From: J005 sp964613235
GTDB taxonomy: Bacteria; Pseudomonadota; Zetaproteobacteria; Mariprofundales; Mariprofundaceae
Direction of reading: 5' to 3'
Length of the DNA: 10,043 bases
Assembly (NCBI GenBank): GCA_964613235.1
Contig: CAZTGM010000060.1
Coordinates: forward strand, 1 to 10,043
Positions 1-4,980 of this stretch are shown piece after piece (within the stretch, counting starts at the first letter, position 1; the number at the start of each line of letters is the position of its first letter). The position numbers and the translations under genes were made by a program. The notes below the pieces were generated by a model. It worked only from the letters and a program-made list of their open reading frames with translations, ran no database searches and had not been told where the DNA came from.

Positions 1-85
1 CGCCGCGGGCCATTTCCGATTCCGTGGTTGCGGCCCATGCTTCCGCATCGGATTTTATATTGGTGGATTGTTTATGCAGGCTCAT
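1..85 (-). CDS. Partial N-terminal piece of a phage-type tyrosine recombinase (integrase), cut by the left edge
   Basis: Read on the minus strand from ATG at 85-83, the 28 visible codons contain KSDAEAWAATTESEMARG. This matches the segment just after the arm-binding strands of phage and island integrases, usually of the form TFKTKADAEAWA..ESEMDRG. The catalytic R-H-R-Y domain would lie off the left edge. The chosen ATG has no Shine-Dalgarno sequence. The protein would also start unusually late, because the WRARVRRKG-like strands normally found before this segment are missing. The true start may lie upstream in the same frame, which stays open to at least base 353, or the gene may be a truncated remnant. 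The gene is AT-rich near its start and GC-rich at the edge. It lies 3' of a tRNA-Phe gene, the usual place for an integrase at the end of an integrated element. The family call rests on motif recognition from a short fragment. Confidence 0.55.
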   Translation of the reverse strand, partial: MSLHKQSTNIKSDAEAWAATTESEMARG

Positions 86-318
86 AAATGTGCTAGTGAG
101 CTTGAATGTTACGGCATTTCTCCTGAAAAGTATGTTGATGTCGTCGGTGAGCAGGTGGTTTTTTTGATTGCTCAGAATCCGATCAAATACCAACTCCCCA
201 AGTTTTGCAGGAACAATGATGATCTCATGAGATTGGTGAGCAGAAATAATCGGTGGGCCTTTGAGGGTTGCCACAATTTTGCCACACTTAGATAGCGACA
301 AAAGCGAACTTATTCGAA
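86..318. other. Unassigned AT-richer stretch between integrase fragment and tRNA-Phe terminator
   Basis: About 43 % GC, lower than the core genes. On the plus strand a 74-codon ORF runs from ATG 74 to TAG 293-295, with only a weak upstream GGTGG. On the minus strand, a frame with the same codon boundaries stays open from about base 353 through to the left edge and joins the integrase reading. I recognise no protein family in either reading, and both lack a convincing ribosome binding site next to a start. The two readings share codon boundaries on opposite strands, so if one is real the other may be open by chance. This could be the recombination-site region of an island, an extended integrase N-terminus, or non-coding DNA. 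Confidence 0.4.
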
Positions 319-353
319 CTAACAAAAACAAAAACGGAGGCCGAAGCCTCCGT
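319..353 (-). terminator. Rho-independent terminator of tRNA-Phe
   Basis: On the minus strand a perfect 8-bp stem (ACGGAGGC, positions 353-346, pairing with 341-334) closes a TTCG tetraloop. It is followed by TTTTTGTTTTTG. It lies 28 nt past the CCA end of the tRNA, as expected for a tRNA transcript terminator. There is no U-tract on the plus-strand side, so it works in one direction only. Confidence 0.85.
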
Positions 354-380
354 AAATTGTTGTTATGTATAACATTTTAG

Positions 381-456
<76 letters not shown>

Positions 457-482
457 TTAAGCCGCTGTTTGCGGGAGCGCGG

Positions 483-511
483 ATTATTCTGATAAACCGC
501 GTGCGATGCAA
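483..511 (-). promoter_or_regulatory. Sigma70 promoter of tRNA-Phe
   Basis: On the minus strand the -35 box is TTGCAT (511-506), followed by a 17-nt spacer and a -10 box AATAAT (488-483). A GC-rich run, CCGCGCTCCCGC, follows where transcription should start, about 20 nt before the mature tRNA end. Such GC-rich discriminators are typical of stable-RNA promoters under stringent (ppGpp) control. That control is inferred from the sequence, not shown by it. Confidence 0.7.
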
Positions 512-513
512 GC

Positions 514-543
514 AATAAAATGCCACCCGGGTTCGGGTGGCAT
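514..543 (-). terminator. Rho-independent terminator of the 71-aa protein gene
   Basis: A 9-bp perfect stem (ATGCCACCC at 520-528 with GGGTGGCAT at 535-543) is followed on the minus strand by TTTTATT. It starts 17 nt after the stop codon of the small gene and abuts the -35 box of the tRNA promoter. It therefore separates the two transcripts. Confidence 0.8.
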
Positions 544-560
544 CAAAACGCCAATGCGTG

Positions 561-776
561 TTATTCGAAACTTACCCTGTAATGGGGATAGAGCCAGCAA
601 CGAGGAAGTGCTTCATCCGAGGGAAAGACAAGCACGCTCTTGCTTTCCCGTACCGGTTCACCAACTTCTTCGCCTGCCTGATAGCGTACGGTGACGCTGT
701 CATCATGCGGATCAACCAGTTCCAGAAGGGCCTCGACATGGGCAAGATCACCGGAATTTTTGTTTTTTAGAAACAT
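561..776 (-). CDS. Small acidic conserved hypothetical protein (71 aa)
   Basis: The start is well supported. A perfect AAGGAGG sits 6 nt before ATG 776-774, and a strong terminator begins 17 nt after the TAA. The protein is soluble, with no signal peptide or membrane segment, and is rich in Glu and Asp in its middle part. It opens with MFLKNKNSG and ends with a LPRCW..PHYR-type motif (residues about 57-67). I recall short proteobacterial proteins of about 70 aa with this same beginning and end. They are often labelled 'acetyltransferase' in databases, although they are far too short to carry an acetyltransferase fold, so I give no function. The gene lies 98 bp after hemY on the same strand and has a possible promoter of its own. 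It may be transcribed alone or as the tail of the hem operon. Confidence 0.85.
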   Translation of the reverse strand: MFLKNKNSGDLAHVEALLELVDPHDDSVTVRYQAGEEVGEPVRESKSVLVFPSDEALPRCWLYPHYRVSFE

Positions 777-791
777 TGCAACCTCCTTGCA

Positions 792-819
792 AGAATAGAG
801 CGTCCCTATCCCTAGTCAA
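792..819 (-). promoter_or_regulatory. Possible promoter of the 71-aa protein gene
   Basis: On the minus strand TTGACT (819-814) and TATTCT (797-792) are separated by 16 nt, close to sigma70 consensus. The predicted start of transcription would fall near 785, inside the AAGGAGG ribosome binding site. This gives an almost leaderless message and weakens the call. Read-through from hemY is the alternative, since no terminator is visible in 777-874. Confidence 0.35.
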
Positions 820-874
820 GCAATGATCTGGCCCGTTGTCCAGAGTTTAGTTGCCTGTCCGAGTACACGCAGTG

Positions 875-2002
875 TTAAAGCACGCGGTTAAAGCACTGGC
901 ATGCTTTGGAAAAGTCGCCGGCTTCCATATGCCAGCGGGCCAGGCTGAGCCAGGCTTCCCTGCAATCGGATTTTTCGGTCAGCGCTTGAATCTGGTCTCT
1001 GGCCAGTCCATCCAGTCCGGCGCGGTGTGCGAGCTCTGCCTTCAGCCACAGATGAGCGATGTTGCACTTGTGTTGCGGACGACGATCCAGTTTTTTGTAT
1101 TGTTGCAGGGGTTCATCCGCCAACTGTTCCAGCAGGGCTGCGGCAATATCCATATCTGCATGCGTTTCCAGCACTTTCCACCATAACTTGATAGCTTCTT
1201 GCCGTTCCTGTTCTGCGACCAGCGTACGGCCAAGACGCAGCGCCAGATCCAGTCGCTCAGGCTGTAGATGGTAGGCCTTTTGCAGGTAGAGTGAAGCGTA
1301 AGAGGATTCCGTTTCCGCCAGTTGCAACCAGGCATGGGCGAGACGTTCATGGCTGCGGTCAGATGACAGCAGTCCTTGTTTGTCCAGCGATTCCCAGAGT
1401 TCAGCCGCGGCTTTCCACTGGCCTTCTTCTTCAAGTATTTCGGCCATGCGCATGCGGGCAAGGGGTGATTGCGGAAAGGCATCCAGCCATGCCTGCAGCA
1501 GCAGTTTGCGCTGTTCCGGTGGCGCCTTTTTTGTGGCATGTGGTGAGGTGGCCAGACGTGCCGCCAGGGCAATGCGCAACGGCGTATCTTTGTCTCTCTC
1601 CAGATGCTGTTCGGCAGCATCGGTGGCCAGCGTGGCCAGCAATGTTGTCATCCAGCCGGGCAGGATGCGGTATTTGCGTTGCAGGGCCTTGTGGCCGAGA
1701 TCGCCCTGCATATTGATCATATCGGCCAGTGCTTTTTGCAGGCGTTGCTCTTCCCGCTTTTTGCTGTTCAGGGTGATAGAGCGCCACATCTGCCCGGGGC
1801 CGGCCAGTATGGCCTGCACGATTACACGCAGCAGCCAGATAACAAATAACAGCACCAGAAGGGCAACGGTGAACGCCCCCTGTTTGGTTTCGAAAATCCA
1901 GCCGAAGGCCTCCAGGCGAAGCGTCTGCTCCGCTGTTTCCGGGAATAGTGACAACAATACCGTGGCAATGAGTGCAATCAGTAGCAACAGTGAAAAGCGC
2001 AT
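875..2002 (-). CDS. hemY: HemY, membrane-anchored TPR protein of haem biosynthesis
   Basis: A 375-aa protein. The start is the ATG at 2002, preceded by AAGGAGA and overlapping the hemX stop by one base (TGATG). A longer reading frame to 2164 runs into hemX and is not used. Two hydrophobic helices lie at residues 2-20 and about 44-66, which is the HemY N-terminal membrane module. The rest is helical and TPR-like, with repeated A..W..L patterns such as AAELWESL and LSLARWHMEAGDF near the C-terminus. It ends in a cysteine- and asparagine-containing helix (QCFNRVL). Proteins of this family are inner-membrane proteins encoded next to HemX in many proteobacteria. Their exact role in late tetrapyrrole synthesis is unsettled, and they are not the Bacillus HemY protoporphyrinogen oxidase. 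The length is close to the family's usual 390-400 aa. Last gene of the hemD-hemB-hemX-hemY operon. Confidence 0.93.
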   Translation of the reverse strand: MRFSLLLLIALIATVLLSLFPETAEQTLRLEAFGWIFETKQGAFTVALLVLLFVIWLLRVIVQAILAGPGQMWRSITLNSKKREEQRLQKALADMINMQGDLGHKALQRKYRILPGWMTTLLATLATDAAEQHLERDKDTPLRIALAARLATSPHATKKAPPEQRKLLLQAWLDAFPQSPLARMRMAEILEEEGQWKAAAELWESLDKQGLLSSDRSHERLAHAWLQLAETESSYASLYLQKAYHLQPERLDLALRLGRTLVAEQERQEAIKLWWKVLETHADMDIAAALLEQLADEPLQQYKKLDRRPQHKCNIAHLWLKAELAHRAGLDGLARDQIQALTEKSDCREAWLSLARWHMEAGDFSKACQCFNRVL

Positions 2003-2985
2003 CAGTGATCTCCTTCCAGCCAGGCTTTTGCTGTAGCCTGCAAGGAGGCCTTGTCCGTGGCGATGGCCTGGAAGCTTTCCGGTAGTTCCATGCTCAGTTG
2101 CTGTTCTTCGGCCAATAATATCAGTCGGGCACGCAACTGTTTCCATTGTTGCGCATCCGGCCATTGTTCCATGCGCAGGGATTGTGCGACGGCAAGCAGT
2201 TCATGGCTGAGTTCGTCCAGTTGCGCTGTGTGCGCCGCAGGTGCCTTGCGCAGATGGAACTGTGAGGCAATCCATGCCAGCCATGGATGTTCGGGTTGTG
2301 GGATGATGTCACGCTGCCGGGGCGCGGCCAGATGAGTGGCCCAGTGTTCGAGCGTGTTTTGCCAGCGCCCGAGTTGCATCAGGTCGTGATTGGCCAGGCG
2401 TTGCATTTGTTCAGCCTGTGCTCGTTGTTCGTCACTAAGTCCGGGCAGCAGATAGATTTCCTCCCAGGCCATGGCGATTTGCGGCAGTTTGCTGTCGCTG
2501 GCGCTGATCCAGCGCAGGCGAATGGTCAAATGCATCTGCTGCTGTTTTTCCAGTGCCTGTTGCAGGGACCGTTGCTGTTCCTGCAGTGTACGGATGCTGC
2601 CATTGAGTATGTCGATGCTTTGCATCAGTGCCTTGGCTTCATCACTGTTCATGACGGGGTGTTCGGACGCAGGTGATGGTGTCGCTACGGGGGATGCTGG
2701 TCGTGGTGCTGGCACGGGACGGACAGGCTGCTCGACCACTTGCGGGTGCTGCACAACCGGTTTGGGTGCAGAAGCCGCATGCGGAGGTGTTGTTTTCGCA
2801 GGTGTGTGATGCAGGCTGGCCGGAAGATAGCGATCGATCTTACCGCTTAACAGCAGACCGCCGCCAATGGCAATCAGCGTCAGTAGCAGCGCCAGCAGTC
2901 CGGGCCATCGACGTTTGCGGCGCGGCACAGACATGGAAGCTGTTTCCTGTCTATCGGTATCAGGTGCCTTGTCTGCATCACTCAT
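2002..2985 (-). CDS. hemX: HemX, membrane-anchored protein of the hem operon
   Basis: A 327-aa protein starting at ATG 2985, 5 nt after the hemB stop. A TTG three codons upstream is also open but would overlap hemB and is less likely. Layout: a short charged cytoplasmic start with an RRKRR patch (residues 22-26), one membrane helix (about 29-47), a Pro/Ala-rich linker (about 54-110), a Gln-rich coiled coil (about 125-152), then the conserved helical HemX domain with the typical LRWISASDSKLPQIAMAWEE region. Database entries often call this family uroporphyrin-III C-methyltransferase. However, it lacks the SAM-binding GxGxGD signature of CobA/CysG-type enzymes, so that name is doubtful. The likely role is a scaffold or regulator at the inner membrane. 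The overlap with hemY suggests translational coupling. Confidence 0.92.
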   Translation of the reverse strand: MSDADKAPDTDRQETASMSVPRRKRRWPGLLALLLTLIAIGGGLLLSGKIDRYLPASLHHTPAKTTPPHAASAPKPVVQHPQVVEQPVRPVPAPRPASPVATPSPASEHPVMNSDEAKALMQSIDILNGSIRTLQEQQRSLQQALEKQQQMHLTIRLRWISASDSKLPQIAMAWEEIYLLPGLSDEQRAQAEQMQRLANHDLMQLGRWQNTLEHWATHLAAPRQRDIIPQPEHPWLAWIASQFHLRKAPAAHTAQLDELSHELLAVAQSLRMEQWPDAQQWKQLRARLILLAEEQQLSMELPESFQAIATDKASLQATAKAWLEGDH

Positions 2986-2990
2986 CGGCT

Positions 2991-3971
2991 TCAATCCTGC
3001 AGCCAGCGGGCAATATCCAGGGCATGATAGGTAAGAATGATATCGGCGCCTGCGCGTTTGAATGACAACATGGTTTCCAGGACCACACGACGCTCGTCAA
3101 TCCATCCTTTTTCTGCAGCAGCCTTGATTATGGCATATTCGCCGGACACATTATAAACGGCCATGGGCAGGTCGGTGGCATCTTTTACTTCACGGATGAT
3201 ATCCATATAGGCCAGTGCCGGTTTGACCATCAGAATATCTGCGCCTTCGGCAACATCCAATTGTGCCTCTTTCAACGCCTCGCGTCGGTTGGCCGGGTCC
3301 ATCTGGTAGCTGGCGCGATCCCCGAATGTCGGCGTGGAATCGGCGGCATCGCGGAAAGGTCCGAAATAGGCGGAGGCATACTTGACTGCATAGGACATAA
3401 TCGGCAAATCGCTGAAGCCGGCATCGTCCAGACCATTGCGAATGGCGCCGATCATGCCATCCATCATGCCGGACGGTGCTACCATGTCCACGCCTGCCCT
3501 GGCATAGGAAACAGCCTCGCGCTGCAGGTTCTCCAGCGTTGCATCATTATGTACATGTTCGCCGTCGAGCACACCACAATGACCGTGGTCGGTGTATTCG
3601 CAGAAACAGGTGTCGGCAATAATATAGGCTTCCGGGCATGCCTGCTTGGCTTCCCGAATAGCCTGTTGCACGATACCCTGATCATCCCAGCCGGCGGAGC
3701 CGATGGCATCCTTGTGCGCCGGAATGCCGAAGAGAATCAGACCGGGGATCCCCAGTTCCATGACTTGCCGCGTGATGGTTGCCACATCTGATAACGGGAT
3801 GCGCGAAACACCAGGCATGCTGGCTACGGGAACGGCTTCGCTGATGGTTTCATCAACAAAAATCGGATAAATGAGGTCAGCTGCAGACAGCGAGGTTTCC
3901 CGTACCATGCGACGAATGGCGGGATTGCGACGCAAACGCCGCGGGCGAACGGTCAGATCCGGAAGAGACAT
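2991..3971 (-). CDS. hemB: Delta-aminolevulinic acid dehydratase (porphobilinogen synthase)
   Basis: A 326-aa full-length enzyme that condenses two 5-aminolevulinate molecules to porphobilinogen in the cytoplasm. The two Schiff-base lysines are visible: K197 in SYAVKYAS and K250 in MVKP. The metal site DTCFCEYTDHGHCG (residues 120-133) holds C122, C124 and C132, the three-cysteine zinc form rather than the aspartate-rich, magnesium-dependent form. The C-terminal part VYNVSGEY (272-279) and the start RPRRLRRNPAIRRMVRET are typical. An AGGAGG lies 10 nt before ATG 3971 and falls within the last codons of hemD, so the two genes are closely linked. hemX follows after 5 nt. Placing hemB between hemD and hemX is unusual, because hemC is the more common partner. 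No defects are seen. Confidence 0.98.
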   Translation of the reverse strand: MSLPDLTVRPRRLRRNPAIRRMVRETSLSAADLIYPIFVDETISEAVPVASMPGVSRIPLSDVATITRQVMELGIPGLILFGIPAHKDAIGSAGWDDQGIVQQAIREAKQACPEAYIIADTCFCEYTDHGHCGVLDGEHVHNDATLENLQREAVSYARAGVDMVAPSGMMDGMIGAIRNGLDDAGFSDLPIMSYAVKYASAYFGPFRDAADSTPTFGDRASYQMDPANRREALKEAQLDVAEGADILMVKPALAYMDIIREVKDATDLPMAVYNVSGEYAIIKAAAEKGWIDERRVVLETMLSFKRAGADIILTYHALDIARWLQD

Positions 3972-3976
3972 GAATT

Positions 3977-4753
3977 TCAGTCCTCCTGTGAGAAATATTG
4001 TGCCAGGTCATCAAGCAGGGAGTCGAAACTAGCATTTTTCGCCACAACCTGCACGTCCAGTCCTTGCTGTCGGGCCGCTTCAGCGACCTGTTCGCTGAGT
4101 ACGGCGATAACCGGTGTATTGGCCAGGCTGGCATTGCCGATACGTTGCACGTAATGGCGGGTGGTTTGCGCGCTGCCCAGCAGAACGGCAGCGATTTCAT
4201 GATTGGCCAGCATTTGCTGCATGACGCTGGAATCCCCCGTCGGGCAGCGCATGCGGTAGGCATGGATTGTATGCACATCGCAATGATGTTTGCGCAGGAA
4301 CCCGGCCAATTGCTCACTGCCCTGTTCGGCGCGGAAGAATATCAGCCGTTTGGGCAAACCGGCCTGTCTGTAGCTTTCGATCAGTCCCTGTTGCGAAGCA
4401 GGCTCGGCGACCAGAGCTGGTTCGACATCCATCTGGCGCAGGGCAGCTGCGGTTTTTTTGCCAACGGCGGCTACGCGGCATTCGGCAAGGATGTTCCGCG
4501 GCAGGCGTGTGGCTGCGTGGGAGAAACAGTGTACGCCATTGCTGCTGGTGAACAGCACATCATCACCGGGTCGTAGCATATTGATGCCCTTGCGGATGGG
4601 GTCGAGCAGCGGTTCGATTTCCAGACAGGGAAATGAAAATGGCACACCGCCGCGTTGGCGGATCATGGCGGCCAGTTCGTGCTGCTGTTGCCGACTTCGG
4701 GTGATCAGAATGCATTTTTGTGCCAGTCCGTTATGGGAAGTCGCCTCACTCAT
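3977..4753 (-). CDS. hemD: Uroporphyrinogen-III synthase
   Basis: A 258-aa protein that inverts ring D and closes hydroxymethylbilane to uroporphyrinogen III. Start at ATG 4753. A TTG at 4789 extends the frame by 12 codons without a ribosome binding site, and the shorter form begins before the family's first strand (CILITRS, residues 14-20). Family signatures in order: the FTSSNGV loop (68-74), the AVGKKTA turn (96-102), IFFRAEQG (138-145) and LLGSAQTTRHYV (191-202), matching the two-lobed HemD fold. HemD sequences diverge strongly, so the call rests on these loops and on the operon. The length is normal for the family. It is the first gene of the operon. No clear Shine-Dalgarno sequence precedes the ATG, so translation may be weak or the start slightly different. 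hemB begins 5 nt after its stop. Confidence 0.93.
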   Translation of the reverse strand: MSEATSHNGLAQKCILITRSRQQQHELAAMIRQRGGVPFSFPCLEIEPLLDPIRKGINMLRPGDDVLFTSSNGVHCFSHAATRLPRNILAECRVAAVGKKTAAALRQMDVEPALVAEPASQQGLIESYRQAGLPKRLIFFRAEQGSEQLAGFLRKHHCDVHTIHAYRMRCPTGDSSVMQQMLANHEIAAVLLGSAQTTRHYVQRIGNASLANTPVIAVLSEQVAEAARQQGLDVQVVAKNASFDSLLDDLAQYFSQED

Positions 4754-4828
4754 GTCTGGTATGCTGCGCGTAAAAGCAAGGGATGCCAATGAAAAGCTTG
4801 CATTTTGTTTTCGGGCATGGTGTGATAT

Positions 4829-4837
4829 TTATTATAC
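4829..4837. promoter_or_regulatory. Overlapping -10 elements of the divergent hemD and recQ promoters
   Basis: In the 227-bp hemD-recQ gap, the minus strand carries a perfect TATAAT (4836-4831) pointing to hemD. On the plus strand TATTAT (4830-4835) or TTATAC (4832-4837) points to recQ. The two boxes are the same base pairs read both ways. No good -35 box lies at the right distance for either (minus strand CCGCAA at 17 nt, plus strand GTTTTC at 17 nt). One or both promoters may therefore need an activator. Alternatively, the match may be chance in an AT-rich patch. Confidence 0.4.
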
Positions 4838-4927
4838 CGGTGACAAACAGGGTTTGCGGTGGTGCCAGTGAACAGCGGCGGCATGGTTGCTGGCGAGACT
4901 CAGGCATTGCGGAGCTGACCCTTGTCC

Positions 4928-4953
4928 GGTTCGGCTGCAGGCCAGCCATAACC
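4928..4953 (+). promoter_or_regulatory. Hairpin in the recQ leader
   Basis: The plus strand can fold as GGTT-c-GGCTG-caggc-CAGCC-at-AACC. This stem-loop ends 27 nt before the recQ ATG and just before the weak AAAGGAA (4960-4966). There is no following T run, so it is not a terminator. It could influence mRNA stability or translation, or mean nothing. Confidence 0.3.
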
Positions 4954-4980
4954 ATGGTGAAAGGAATATTACAAGCGACT

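Noticed and set aside
506..770. Plus-strand ORFs opposite the 71-aa gene
   Set aside because: They cross the terminator hairpin and have no Shine-Dalgarno. The minus-strand gene has a perfect one plus a terminator.
1380..2036. Plus-strand 218-codon ORF opposite hemY
   Set aside because: Very rich in Ser, Arg and Cys and without any family pattern. It is the antisense shadow of hemY, which has clear membrane helices and operon context.
2003..2164. Extension of hemY upstream to an ATG at 2164
   Set aside because: It would overlap hemX by 54 codons. The ATG at 2002 has a good Shine-Dalgarno and begins directly with the membrane helix expected of HemY.
3261..4576. Plus-strand ORFs of 176 and 192 codons opposite hemB and hemD
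   Set aside because: hemB and hemD are certain from catalytic and family motifs. The opposite frames give no recognisable protein and have no start signals.
4783..4980. Reading the RecQ protein from 4783, giving 787 aa
   Set aside because: The extra 66 residues show no RecQ similarity, span the probable promoter and leader hairpin, and lack a ribosome binding site. RecQ proteins normally begin close to MTTKQH.
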